From assembly GCA_017390475.1 (NCBI GenBank), contig JAFPBO010000001.1:1-64000 (forward strand): a stretch of DNA of 64,000 nucleotides, in the 5' to 3' direction. Source of the DNA: Loktanella sp. GTDB taxonomy: Bacteria; Pseudomonadota; Alphaproteobacteria; Rhodobacterales; Rhodobacteraceae. Below are positions 17,785-27,900 of the stretch, piece by piece; positions within the stretch are counted from its first letter, which is position 1, and each line of letters opens with the position of its first letter. The position numbers and the translations under genes were made by a program. The notes under the pieces are model-generated. The model did not search any database. It had not been told where the DNA came from and saw only the letters and a program-made list of their open reading frames with translations.

Positions 17785-19334
17785 CAAAGCTATCCAAATT
17801 CTTTGGTGCAACAGCCGTTATCGCGCTGATGGCCGGCACCGCAGGCGCGCAAAGCCTGACGGCCGGGCTGGCCGCCGCACCGTCATCAATGGACCCGCAT
17901 TTCGCGACCACCGGCCAGAACCAGCAGGTGGCGGCAGTTCTTTATGATCGGCTGATCCACATTGATGAGGAAGGCAATTTCGCCCCGGGTCTGGCGACCG
18001 CATGGGAAGTGTCCGAGGATCTTCTGACCTGGACCTTTACCCTGCGCGAAGGTGTGACCTTCCATGACGGCAGCCCTTTCACCGCTGCGGATGCCGTTTT
18101 CACCTTTGACCGTATCCCACAGGTACCCAACAGCCCCGCACCTTTTACCCAGCGTCTGGCTGCGATTGAAAGCGCGGAAGCCGTGGATGATTATACGCTG
18201 GTGATCACCACATCTGCCCCGGCCCCGGGCCTGCCGACCGATCTGTCTACGATCTATATCGTGTCGCAGGATGTGGGTGATGCCGCCAGCGCCGATTTCG
18301 ACCGTGGCACTGCCGCCATCGGCACCGGCCCTTATCGGCAAGTCAGCTATAGCCCCGGCGAAAATCTGGTGCTGGAACGCAACCCCGATTACTGGGGCGA
18401 TGCACCTGATTTTGAAAATGTGAACATCCGTTTTCTGGAAAACTCCGCCAGCCGTGTCGCGTCCCTGCAGGCCGGCGAGGTGGATTTCATCGACGCGGTG
18501 CCGCCCAATGATCTGGACCGTCTGCGCGAGATTGCCGAGATTGAAGTGATCGCCGAACCCTCTGCTCGGATGGTCTATATGGGGGTCGATCAGTTGGAAG
18601 ACACGACCGTCATGATTGACCCCTCCGTCGGTAATCCGTTTCAGGACCAACGCGTGCGCGAAGCGCTGAGCCTTGCGATCAACCGTGAGGCGATCATTGA
18701 TCGTATCCAGTTCCAGTCTGGCGCGCCTGCCAACCAGTTCGCACCGGAAGGGATCTTTGGCCACAACCCCGATATCCCGCAGCCGGAGTATGACCCTGAA
18801 CGCGCGCGCGCATTGCTGGAGGAAGCAGGCTATGGCGATGGCTGGTCAATGACAATTCACGGGCCTGCCGGGCGTTATGTGAACGATACGGATGTGCTGT
18901 TGGCTGTAGGGCAGATGTGGTCGCAGATCGGTCTGGACATCAATGTCGAAAATGTGCCTGCCAATGTCTATTTCGGTGCAGCAACAGACCGGGAATTTTC
19001 GGCCTTCATGGTGGCTTTCGGGATCACGACCGGGGAAAGTTCGCTCGCGCTGCGCAACGTGCTCGGTACTGCGGATGAAGATCGCGGTTGGGGGTCCAAC
19101 AACCGTTTCAGCTATTCCAGCGAAGCTTTTGATGCGGCCCTTAGTCAGGCATTCGAGGCTTTCGAGGATGAAGACCGCGAAGCCGCCTTGCGGGAAGCTG
19201 CTGCCATCGCCGCCGAAGACGTCGCTGTTATTCCGCTGTACTGGGAAGGCAACAACTGGGCGGTACGGGGCGAACTGGACTTTATCCCCAGCCCTGACGG
19301 CCGGTCGCTGATCACCAATCTCAGCACGCGGTAA
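17781..19334 (+). CDS. ABC transporter family 5 substrate-binding protein
   Basis: 517 aa periplasmic binding protein (SBP_bac_5 / DppA-OppA type). The start ATG 17781 overlaps the OppF stop and gives a clear signal peptide (MTKLSKFFGATAVIALMAG, then AGAQ as cleavage site). After processing come SSMDPHFATTGQNQQVAAVL, LTWTFTLREGVTFHDGSPF (the family signature region), GPYRQVSYSPGENLVLERN and DQRVREALSLAINREAIID. The gene closes the transporter set and is followed six bases later by the CocE-type hydrolase. The ligand is not predictable from sequence; peptides or N-acylated amines are reasonable candidates given the hydrolase. Confidence 0.94.
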   Translation: MTKLSKFFGATAVIALMAGTAGAQSLTAGLAAAPSSMDPHFATTGQNQQVAAVLYDRLIHIDEEGNFAPGLATAWEVSEDLLTWTFTLREGVTFHDGSPFTAADAVFTFDRIPQVPNSPAPFTQRLAAIESAEAVDDYTLVITTSAPAPGLPTDLSTIYIVSQDVGDAASADFDRGTAAIGTGPYRQVSYSPGENLVLERNPDYWGDAPDFENVNIRFLENSASRVASLQAGEVDFIDAVPPNDLDRLREIAEIEVIAEPSARMVYMGVDQLEDTTVMIDPSVGNPFQDQRVREALSLAINREAIIDRIQFQSGAPANQFAPEGIFGHNPDIPQPEYDPERARALLEEAGYGDGWSMTIHGPAGRYVNDTDVLLAVGQMWSQIGLDINVENVPANVYFGAATDREFSAFMVAFGITTGESSLALRNVLGTADEDRGWGSNNRFSYSSEAFDAALSQAFEAFEDEDREAALREAAAIAAEDVAVIPLYWEGNNWAVRGELDFIPSPDGRSLITNLSTR

Positions 19335-19339
19335 GGCGG

Positions 19340-21181
19340 ATGTCTGTCGCCAGCCGCAAACTCGATGACAACGCCCTGCGCGATATCATGGTGCCGATGC
19401 GCGATGGTATCCGGCTGGCGACGGATGTGTTTTTTCCGCAAAACGCGGGCCTCGGACCTTGGCCCGCGATCATGGAACGTACACCTTATGACAAATGTGC
19501 GGCACGGGTGAATGAATACACCCGCGATCACCCCGATGTCTTTGGCCGCGAAGAATTGGCGCGGTTTTTCACCGATGCCGGTTTCGTCGTGGTGTTTCAG
19601 GATTGTCGCGGGCGGTACGGGTCCGAAGGGCGGTTCACCAAATATCGGGGCGAGGCAGAGGATGGGTTCGACACCATCGGTTGGATTGCCGCGCAGGATT
19701 GGTGTGACGGGCAGGTGGCGACGATGGGAATGTCCTATTCCGCCCATACCCAGATGGCCGCTGCCTGTCTGAACCCGCCTGCTCTCGCCGCGATGATCTG
19801 CGATTGCGGTGGGTTTTCCAACGCTTATCAGGGTGGCATCCGTTATGGTGGGGCGCTGGAACTCAAACAGGTAACATGGGCCTTTCGTCATGCGCTGCGG
19901 TCACGTGCTGCTGCCGCTGATCCCATCGCCAAAGCCGCGTTGGAGGCAACCGATCTGCGCGACTGGATGCAGCGTCTGCCTTGGAACGCTGGACAGTCGC
20001 CGCTGACGCCGGTGCCCGACTACGAAAACTTTCTGTTCGACCAATGGACCAACAGCACATTCGACGATTACTGGAAGGTTCCAGCGCTATATGCTGCCGG
20101 ATGGCACCATTCCATGCGCCAGGTGCCCAGCGTTCATATCTCTGGATGGTATGATCCTTATGCCGTTACGGCAGTGGAAAACTTTACCGGATTGCGTGCG
20201 CATGGCCATGACACCAGCCTGATCCTTGGCCCATGGACCCATGGTAATCGGTCACGGACCTATGCCGGTGATGTGGATTTCGGCGAAGATTGCACGTTCG
20301 AAGCTGCCACCGGGCAGGATTTTGTGCAATTCCGTATTGACACATTTCGCAGGCATCTGCTGGATGCTGGTTCATCCGTAAAACCGCGCGTGCGCTATTT
20401 TGTCATGGGTGGCGGGGACGGTCATCGTACGGGTGCGGGCCGTATGTTCCATGGCGGCGCTTGGCATAATGCGGATAACTGGCCACCCGAACAGACAAAG
20501 CCGTTCAACCTGTTTTTGTCCGATGGTGGCGCATTGTCAGAAATGCCAGCCAGCGCTGCGGCACATAGTTCATTCTTGTTTGACCCTGCCAGGCCGGTGC
20601 CAACGATTGGTGGGCCTATCACGTCTGGCGCGCCTTTGATGGTGGGGGGCGCGTTTGATCAGCGCGAAACCGACGATCTTTTCGGTATGTCATCACCGGG
20701 TATGCCGTTGACCAGCCGCCCAGACGTCCTGGTCTTCGAAACCGCCCCCTTGACTGTGCCGGTGACGATTGCCGGCAATGTCGGGTTACGGCTGTTTGTC
20801 AGCTCAGACCGACCGACCACGGATTTCACGGCTAAATTGGTCGATGTTTACCCACCAACGCCGGATTACCCGCATGGCTATGCGATGAACCTGACGGACG
20901 GAATTTTGCGCAGTTGCTATCGCGATGGCTTTGACCGGATGGCTGCGCTGCACCCTGACGAGGTTGCCGAACTGATCGTCCGGCTTTATCCCACGGCCAA
21001 CAGGTTCGAGGTGGGTCACCGGATCCGGGTGGAAATCTCTTCCTCCAACTTCCCGCGTTTCGACGTGAACCCCAATCACGAGGTCGGCAAGGATCTGAGC
21101 CCGATCAGGTTCTGCGCACTCAATACGGTTCATTGCGGGCCGGACTACCCGTCCAGCCTGATCCTTGACCGTCTGGCATAG
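19340..21181 (+). CDS. CocE/NonD-family serine hydrolase, last gene of the ABC operon
   Basis: 613 aa, no signal peptide, so presumably cytoplasmic. N-terminal alpha/beta hydrolase with the X-Pro dipeptidyl-peptidase S15 pattern: MVPMRDGIRLATDVFFP, AIMERTPYDK, VVVFQDCRGRYGSEG, and the nucleophile elbow GMSYSAHTQMA with Ser132. The acid is likely in HISGWYDPYAVTAVENF and the His in ILGPWTHGN. The C-terminal jelly-roll (~400-613) ends with IRVEISSSNFPRFDVNPN, characteristic of CocE/glutaryl-7-ACA acylase-like enzymes. It starts six bases after the binding-protein gene, so it probably hydrolyses the imported compound (ester, amide or peptide bond). The exact substrate is unknown. Confidence 0.93.
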   Translation: MSVASRKLDDNALRDIMVPMRDGIRLATDVFFPQNAGLGPWPAIMERTPYDKCAARVNEYTRDHPDVFGREELARFFTDAGFVVVFQDCRGRYGSEGRFTKYRGEAEDGFDTIGWIAAQDWCDGQVATMGMSYSAHTQMAAACLNPPALAAMICDCGGFSNAYQGGIRYGGALELKQVTWAFRHALRSRAAAADPIAKAALEATDLRDWMQRLPWNAGQSPLTPVPDYENFLFDQWTNSTFDDYWKVPALYAAGWHHSMRQVPSVHISGWYDPYAVTAVENFTGLRAHGHDTSLILGPWTHGNRSRTYAGDVDFGEDCTFEAATGQDFVQFRIDTFRRHLLDAGSSVKPRVRYFVMGGGDGHRTGAGRMFHGGAWHNADNWPPEQTKPFNLFLSDGGALSEMPASAAAHSSFLFDPARPVPTIGGPITSGAPLMVGGAFDQRETDDLFGMSSPGMPLTSRPDVLVFETAPLTVPVTIAGNVGLRLFVSSDRPTTDFTAKLVDVYPPTPDYPHGYAMNLTDGILRSCYRDGFDRMAALHPDEVAELIVRLYPTANRFEVGHRIRVEISSSNFPRFDVNPNHEVGKDLSPIRFCALNTVHCGPDYPSSLILDRLA

Positions 21182-21259
21182 CGCAGCCCTTCAATACCCG
21201 ACCTCAAAAACGTGACTTTTGTCGTGACAGTGCAGATCGCAGGGTCATTCGGGCGCGGC

Positions 21260-22846
21260 CTATGTGTGGGCGTCTGTCTGAAGAACCTTCTGATCTGCGG
21301 CATCTATGGCCAGGTTCTTTGCCCAGGCGCGGGTATGGACGCCAAAACAATCGTGGATCGAATCCGTGGCGATGCTCGCACCTTCGCCAAGCCGCCCCAG
21401 CACAGACAGCCTCTGGCCGGCTTTTCCGCCGCGACCCAGTTGAATGGCACCTGTGGCTGGATTTTCGCGCAGATGCCCTTGGCGCAACAATGACCCGATC
21501 AGTGGGTCGTCAAGCTGCGCCAGCTTTGGCCCAGGTAGGACCGCATCGATCATCACCTGTGCCGTCACATCCGCGTCCAGCGTCCAGCCTTTGTCGCACA
21601 GCTCAATATCGGGTCCATCAGCAAGGCTAAGCTGCACCAACCCGGCCTCTACCAGCGCCAACATCAGCCGCGCCGATGTCAGTGGTGGGCCATAGGTGAC
21701 CCGCTTTAAGCCATTGTCGATAGCAATAATCGCTGCGCGCGTGGCGGGGTTTCCGTCGGCCTCATGGAAAAGCACACGCAGATCGGATTGCAGTTCTCTC
21801 CATATCTGACCGACAGTATATTCGACGGACGGTGCGCTGCGGCCTTCCGCCATCGAAATCGCATGTCGAAGGAAGTCGACAGGATGTATCGTGGGATGAT
21901 CGGCGTCGGGATCTACCTCTATGGCGAGCCATGCATCTGCATCTTGGCCAGCGATCCGCGTTGCCGGTCGTGTCATTGCTGCGGCAATAACCTGCCGCGC
22001 ATCCGCAGGATTACCGTCAAGCGCGTCACGCATGCGCGCCAGATTCTGTGCCCGTTCCTGCGGGTCAAGGGCGTATCGCGGTTCTTCGGCCATGCAGGGT
22101 TTTGGCATCGGCGGCAGCCCGTCGCGTGAAAATGGTACGATCAGTTTTGGCTCGTGGCCCGATGGTTCGTAGCGCCCGTTCGTCACCCGCCCGCCCATCC
22201 CGAGTGTCAACATAGCCACGACATCGAATGCCGACAGGCCAAGACCGCGGATTGCAACCGTTTTGCCGCCCCAGTTGTTTGCCGCCTTGACCAAGGCGCG
22301 GCCAGGATAGGCAGGCATCAAGTCAAGGCCTCGGCTGGCTGCAAAATGCTGCCAGCGTGTCAATTGTTCATCGGGTCGTGATATTGGCTGACCCGGTGCG
22401 AGCAGCAGTGCATCGAATGGCCCAAGGGTTGCATCCGCCGTCGTCAACCGCCAGCCTTGGCGATCGCACCAGGCATCCGTGACGAGCTTTGCATGATGGG
22501 TCAGCGCATGAGGATAACAATCCCTGAGCCGCGAAAAACGCGCCGACAGATAGCGCCCGAGCATATGGCGCGGCGCGTAAAGGTCAGGATCAGGCGAAGG
22601 ACCGGATGCCTGCGCGATGAAGTCATGAAATGACACTGCTTCGCCCCCCGCCGATGGTGGAAGATCAACCGCGTGCAACGGCAGGTTCAGCAGGCACTCG
22701 GGCGGCTCGTCTGGTCGAAAATTCGGTCCTGCAGCCGGCTCTTTGCACGGATCAAATATATCGATCTTGAGATCGGTGTTTCCCGCCAGCGCATATTCGG
22801 CAGCGGCCAGGCCCCTTGGGCCAAATCCTACAATCGCGATATGCAA
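21260..22846 (-). CDS. FAD/NAD(P)-binding protein (NAD_binding_9 type)
   Basis: 528 aa. The N-terminal dinucleotide fold MHIAIVGFGPRGLAAAEYAL with the acidic end KIDIFDPCKEPAAGPNF is seen, followed by NLPLHAVDLPP, a pattern of the HI0933/NAD_binding_9-type FAD-dependent proteins (related to amine or siderophore hydroxylases). A second Rossmann-like stretch, KTVAIRGLGLSAFDVVAML, lies near residue 195. The start is TTG (22844-22846) with GAGGGA five bases upstream. It converges with the CocE gene and has no operon partner. The reaction is unknown. Confidence 0.8.
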   Translation of the reverse strand: MHIAIVGFGPRGLAAAEYALAGNTDLKIDIFDPCKEPAAGPNFRPDEPPECLLNLPLHAVDLPPSAGGEAVSFHDFIAQASGPSPDPDLYAPRHMLGRYLSARFSRLRDCYPHALTHHAKLVTDAWCDRQGWRLTTADATLGPFDALLLAPGQPISRPDEQLTRWQHFAASRGLDLMPAYPGRALVKAANNWGGKTVAIRGLGLSAFDVVAMLTLGMGGRVTNGRYEPSGHEPKLIVPFSRDGLPPMPKPCMAEEPRYALDPQERAQNLARMRDALDGNPADARQVIAAAMTRPATRIAGQDADAWLAIEVDPDADHPTIHPVDFLRHAISMAEGRSAPSVEYTVGQIWRELQSDLRVLFHEADGNPATRAAIIAIDNGLKRVTYGPPLTSARLMLALVEAGLVQLSLADGPDIELCDKGWTLDADVTAQVMIDAVLPGPKLAQLDDPLIGSLLRQGHLRENPATGAIQLGRGGKAGQRLSVLGRLGEGASIATDSIHDCFGVHTRAWAKNLAIDAADQKVLQTDAHT

Positions 22847-23074
22847 CTGATCCCTCGCAGTTTTTGTCCATTATTGCACCGGTTCGGCGGACCCAATCAT
22901 ATCCCGAAACAAACGGACAAGGCTGATAAAGCAGTGTTGCGCCGCAACGGTCTAACCACGCAACGCGGCATAAGTTCCCCAACCCTCTGCCATAAAAAAA
23001 TAAGGCTGCCGACAGGCCTGACGACAAAGGCGCAACCGTGCCTCTATAAAGTAAAACCGGTGGCAAAATCGGCT

Positions 23075-23722
23075 TCAGTTATGCGTGCTGTGGCTGGGGG
23101 GTGGGCTTGTCAACAGGCGCAGGATCAGGTCGATATGGCTTTGCCGGATGTGATCGACGGGGTTCAGTTGGTCCCGATCCGCGAAGTCGGCGGTCATTTC
23201 GCGTTCCATCGCCAGAAAGATGATCGGTCCGAATATCATCTGCCGCAGGCCGATCGGGTCCAGCGCAGTAAAGCTGCCACGCGCAATCCCGTCTTCGATC
23301 ATGCCGGTGACCAATGCATAATGCCGCGCAATAAAGCCGCCGTGAAAAGCGCGGGCGACCTCGGGGATGTTGGGGGCGACCTCGGCGATCAGCGGAGCCA
23401 TCCGGCCGACAGGGGTGGTCAAGTTGACGCGGTAAATTTCCGCCATCGCTGTACGGATCCGGTTGGCGTCAGACAGGCTTGCATCGGCGCGGATCGCTTC
23501 CAGCTTTTGCAATGCGCCTTCATAGCCCTCGGTCACACAGGCGATGAACAATGATTGCTTGGATGGGAAATGGTGATAGATGCTCGCTTTCTGGATACCC
23601 ACCGAACTGGCCAGATCAGCCATTGAAGTACCGGCATAGCCATTGGTCACAAAAGCCTCTGTCGCGATAGCGAGGATTTTTGCACGTCGATCCAGTGGTT
23701 GTGTATCTTTCAAATCGCTCAT
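23075..23722 (-). CDS. TetR-family repressor of the adjacent RND pump
   Basis: 215 aa. The N-terminal TetR helix-turn-helix is textbook: RRAKILAIATEAFVTNGYAG then SMADLASSVGIQKASIYHHF. The C-terminal ligand-binding domain (~65-205) is helical and variable. The ATG at 23722 is preceded by GAGGTGACC. It is divergent from the RND pump genes, with two matching palindromes in between, so it most likely represses both itself and the pump. Past its stop there is an A7 run (plus-strand 22997-23003) after a short G/C hairpin that may serve as its terminator; this is weak. Confidence 0.93.
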   Translation of the reverse strand: MSDLKDTQPLDRRAKILAIATEAFVTNGYAGTSMADLASSVGIQKASIYHHFPSKQSLFIACVTEGYEGALQKLEAIRADASLSDANRIRTAMAEIYRVNLTTPVGRMAPLIAEVAPNIPEVARAFHGGFIARHYALVTGMIEDGIARGSFTALDPIGLRQMIFGPIIFLAMEREMTADFADRDQLNPVDHIRQSHIDLILRLLTSPPPSHSTHN

Positions 23723-23750
23723 TGACGGTCACCTCGCAGGCTTAAATTAC

Positions 23751-23764
23751 CTACCGGTCGGTAG
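23751..23764. promoter_or_regulatory. TetR operator, tetR-proximal copy
   Basis: Perfect inverted repeat CTACC-GGTC-GGTAG, 29 bases upstream of the tetR ATG. The same half-sites and the same 4-base spacing recur at 23916-23929, in front of the pump genes. TetR-type pump repressors usually bind such ACC/GGT palindromes. Confidence 0.65.
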
Positions 23765-23915
23765 CTTTTTTCCAACTTAACGATTCAGCAGGCAATTTAA
23801 AGTCTTCAGGATGAGGAAAGCAGCGATGCGGATAGTTGTCTCGCCGCTACGCGCGTCCGGAATTTATTGTTGTATGACACGATTTCCTTCTTGCCATGGC
23901 AGACCATCCCCCTAC

Positions 23916-23929
23916 CTACCAATCGGTAG
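23916..23929. promoter_or_regulatory. TetR operator, pump-proximal copy
   Basis: Perfect inverted repeat CTACC-AATC-GGTAG, 24 bases upstream of the GTG start of the membrane-fusion gene. Outer bases extend the symmetry (CTA five bases to the left, TAG to the right). It matches the copy at 23751-23764 in half-site and spacing. Confidence 0.65.
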
Positions 23930-23952
23930 ATAGCTGAAATGGGGTCACCACA

Positions 23953-24987
23953 GTGCCGATAGCCCGCCTTGCATCTTTGTTGTGCCTGCTCGTTCTGGCT
24001 CTCCCGCTTCGCGCCGAAGAGGCACCGGCTGTGCGGACACTCGTCATTGACGACGCACCTGATACTATCTCCCGGCAGTTTTTCGGCCAGATAGTCGCGC
24101 GGGAAACAGTCGATCTTGCCTTCGAGGTCGGCGGCACGATGCGCCGCCTGATGCCTGAAGAAGGTATGCGCGTAAATGCAGGCGAGATGATCGCGCAACT
24201 ACGGCTGGATGCGTTTGAACGTGCGGTGGCGCGGGCGGAACTACAGGTGGAAATGGCCACGCGCGAGGCCAGCCGGGCTGCGGATCTTGCCGCGCGCGCC
24301 GCTGCACCGACAAGCCGGGCCGAGGATGCCGAAACCGCCCGCGAGATGGCCGATGTTGATCTGCGTGATGCGCGTGCCGCGCTGGAAGATGCCAGTTTGC
24401 TGGCCCCATTCGATGGGCTGGTTGCCGCGCGCCTGATCCCGGAACATGCCAGCGTCGCACCCGGCCAGCCGGTCTTGCGTTTGCATGACATGTCCGAAAT
24501 GCGAGTCGAGATAGCGGTGCCGGAACGGCTTTTCGCCGCCGCTGGCGGGCTGGAGGCGCTTCGCTTTACCGGACAGATCGCCGGCCAGCCGGATATCGAC
24601 CTGCGGCTTGTCGGTTTTCAACCCGAAACGGCGTCAGTTGGACAATCCTATCGCGTCACGCTGGCGCTGCCTGCGGGGACTGGTGGTCTGTTGCCCGGTG
24701 CCTCGATTGAGGTCACGGTTATGATCCCCGCGTCGGCCCGGGGTGTGCCGGTGCCGGCTGCCGCATTGATCGCCACCGCCGATCGTCAAGCGAAGGTGAT
24801 GGTCGTCGAAGGGGCAGATGTTCTGACCGTGCGCAGCGTCGCCGTGCAGGTCGCGGCCCCGGCGGGCAGTTCGTTTCTTGTTGAAGGCCTTCCGCCGGAA
24901 GCCGAGATCGTCGTGACCGGCGCGCATTTGCTGCGTGATGGCCAACAGGTGCGGCGTTTCGCGCCGCTGACCTTTTCTGAAAACTGA
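23953..24987 (+). CDS. RND efflux pump periplasmic adaptor (membrane-fusion protein)
   Basis: 344 aa from GTG 23953, giving a signal peptide (PIARLASLLCLLVLALPLRAEE). The barrel-sandwich halves are split by a coiled-coil hairpin, in the usual HlyD/AcrA order. The first lipoyl-like half is FEVGGTMRRLMPEEGMRVNA. Residues ~85-130 are Ala/Arg/Glu-rich and form the hairpin, and LAPFDGLVAARLIPEHASV is the second half. A beta-barrel follows (IAVPERLFAAAGGLEALRF). It ends 11 bases before the permease gene. No outer-membrane factor gene is in the window, so the pump probably uses a TolC encoded elsewhere. Regulated by the TetR protein, by inference from the operators. Confidence 0.93.
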   Translation: MPIARLASLLCLLVLALPLRAEEAPAVRTLVIDDAPDTISRQFFGQIVARETVDLAFEVGGTMRRLMPEEGMRVNAGEMIAQLRLDAFERAVARAELQVEMATREASRAADLAARAAAPTSRAEDAETAREMADVDLRDARAALEDASLLAPFDGLVAARLIPEHASVAPGQPVLRLHDMSEMRVEIAVPERLFAAAGGLEALRFTGQIAGQPDIDLRLVGFQPETASVGQSYRVTLALPAGTGGLLPGASIEVTVMIPASARGVPVPAAALIATADRQAKVMVVEGADVLTVRSVAVQVAAPAGSSFLVEGLPPEAEIVVTGAHLLRDGQQVRRFAPLTFSEN

Positions 24988-24998
24988 GGGATCGCCGG

Positions 24999-27900
24999 AT
25001 GTCTATCGCCCGCGCTGCCATTGAACGCCCACTTTACACATGGTTGCTGATCCTGTTCTGCATTTTTGGCGGGATCGGTGGCTATCTTTCGGTGGGAAAG
25101 CTGGAAGATCCCAGTATCACGCTGAAATCCGCGCTGGTCATCACGCCATGGCCGGGTGCCACGGCGGCAGAAATGGCGAGTGATGTATCCGAAGTGCTGG
25201 AAAGCGAGATCCAGAAGCTGGACGAGCTGGATTTCATCACCTCGCGCAATACACCCGGCCTGTCTGTGATTGAGGTCAATATCCGCGATACATTTGATGG
25301 CAGCGAATTGCCGCAGGTCTGGGACAAATTGCGTGCGCGGGTGGCAGATGCGATACCCAATCTGCCAAGCGGCGTGCTGACACCTGAAATCAACGATAGT
25401 TTTGGGGACATCTACGGGATCTATCTGGCCATCACCGCGCCCGGCTTTGACGATGCTGAAATCCACGATATTGCCCGCTTTCTGCGCCGCGAATTGCTGG
25501 GCATCCGTGGTGTTGCGAATGTAGAGTTGCTGGGCCTGCCGGAAGAAGCGGTTTTCGTTGAACCAGATCAGGCGATCCTCACCAATCTGGGCGTACCACC
25601 TGGGGCAATCCTGTCGGCGCTGGGCGCTGTGTCTGGCGTTAATCCCACGGGCGCGGTGCGTGACGGCGCAGCCCGCCTGCGGGTTGAAGCACCGCAGCAG
25701 GATGCTGCAGATTTTGCTCTGCGTGGCCTGACCATTGGATCGCAGGGGGAAACCTTCAACCTGATCGATCTGGCAGAGATTTCGCGCGGGCGTGTGGATG
25801 AACCGCGCCAGATGATCCGCCACAACGGGGTCGAGGCGTTCACGCTTGCCATTTCGGCTCTTGATACCGAAAACATCGTCACCGTCGGGGCGAGGGTCGA
25901 GGCGCATCTGGCCCAGATCGGCAGTGACCTGCCGCTGGGGCTGCAGATGGATCCGATTTACCAACAACATGTCGTCGTTTCGGATGCCAACAACGCCTTT
26001 CTGGTCAGCCTGGTGCTGTCGGTCAGCGTTGTGATCGGCGTGCTGGCATTGTTCATGGGCGGACGGGCTGCAGTGGTGGTCGGGGTCACACTGGCCCTGA
26101 CGGTGATCTTCACCTTCTTTTTCATGATGCTGTTCGGGATCAAGGTCGAACGGATCAGCCTCGGTGCGCTGATCATTGCCATGGGCATGCTGGTGGATAA
26201 TGCCATCGTCATGGCCGAAGGCATGCAGATCGAGATGCGCAGGGGCCGCTCTGCCACGGAAGCCGCGCAGGAAACAGCACGCAAGACGCAGGTGCCGCTA
26301 TTGGGGGCCACCGTGATCGGCGCGATGGCCTTTGCCGGGATTGGGTTAAGCCCTGATGCTTCGGGCGAATTCATGTTCTCGCTTTTCGCGGTGATCACCA
26401 TTTCGTTGTTGCTGTCCTGGCTGCTTGCGGTGACGGTGACGCCGCTTCTGGCGAGCTATTTCTTCGAGGTCGGTGGTCTGGCCGAAGGTGAGGACCCATA
26501 TGACCGCCCGTTCTTTCGCGGCTATGCCGCCATTGTGCGTGGCGCCTTGCGTGTGCGCTGGTTGGTGATCATGGGGCTACTGAGCGGTACGGTCGCGGGT
26601 TTTGGTGCGATGGCCTTTGTCACACAGCAATTCTTTCCGCCTGCCGATACGCCCTTGTTCTACTTCAACTATCAAGGCGCGCAGGGTACATCGATCCATG
26701 AGGCGAGCGACGATCTGGCCGTGATCGAAGACTGGCTGGCCATGCGCGATGACGTACAGGCCTATACCACCATCATCGGCCAAGGTGTGTCGCGTTTCAT
26801 CCTGACCTATGCCCCCGCCAAGCCGGACCCCGCCTATGGTCAGGTCATCATTCGCGCCAGCGAGGTCGAGGCAATCCCGGCACTGCGCGACGATCTGGCG
26901 GCTTTCGCCCGAAACGCCTTGCCCTGGGCGGAAACGCGGGTGGAGCAGATCATTTATGGTCCGCCCGTGGGTGCAGATGTTGAAATCCGTCTGTCCGGTC
27001 CTGATCCCGATGTGTTGCGCACACTCGCCGCAGAGGCGCAGTTGATCCTCGAAAGCACGCCGCTGCTTTACACTCAGCGGATCGACTGGCGTGAACGCGA
27101 ATTCACTGCGCGCCCCGTCTATGCGCATGACCGCGCGCAAAGGCTGGGGATCAGCCGTGCCGATGTTGCGGGTGCTCTGGCACTTGCGACCGATGGTATT
27201 CCCGCCGGCACGATCCGCGAAAGCGACCGCGAAATTCCGATCATCGTGCGCAGTCCACGGGTCGATCACGACACGCGGCTGGTGGATCAGATCGTCTTTG
27301 CGCCCGTGACAGGTAGCTATACGATGATGGATCAGGTGATCGACGGGTTCACCGTACAGGCGCGCGACAGCGTGATCGTGCGCCGTGATCGCGCACCGAC
27401 GATTGCGGTGCAATCCTTTACCGTGCCCGGTGTGCTGGCCGATGCTGCGTTCCGCGAAGTGCGTACCGCGCTTGAAGGCATTGCCTTGCCGGAAGGATAC
27501 CGCTTTGCATGGGGTGGCGAATTTGAAAGCGCAGGACAGGCGCAGGAAAGCCTGGGCCGACAAATGCCATTGGCTTTTGGCACGATGCTGCTGATCACGG
27601 TCCTGCTGTTTGGTCGATTGCGCCAGACCGCCGTGATCTGGACCGTTGTGCCAATGGCAGTCAACGGGGCGGCGATCGGCCTGTTGGTGACCGGGATGCC
27701 GTTCAGCTTTACGGCGCTTTTGGGCTTGCTCAGCCTGTCGGGCATGTTGATCAAAAATGCCATCGTGCTGGTCGAGGAAATAGATGTGCAGAAAGAAGAG
27801 GTCGGGTTGCCACAATCGCAGGCGATCATCATCGCCTCTGTCAGCCGGTTGCGGCCCGTGGTGTTGGCCGCCGGCACCACGATCCTGGGGATGGCACCGC

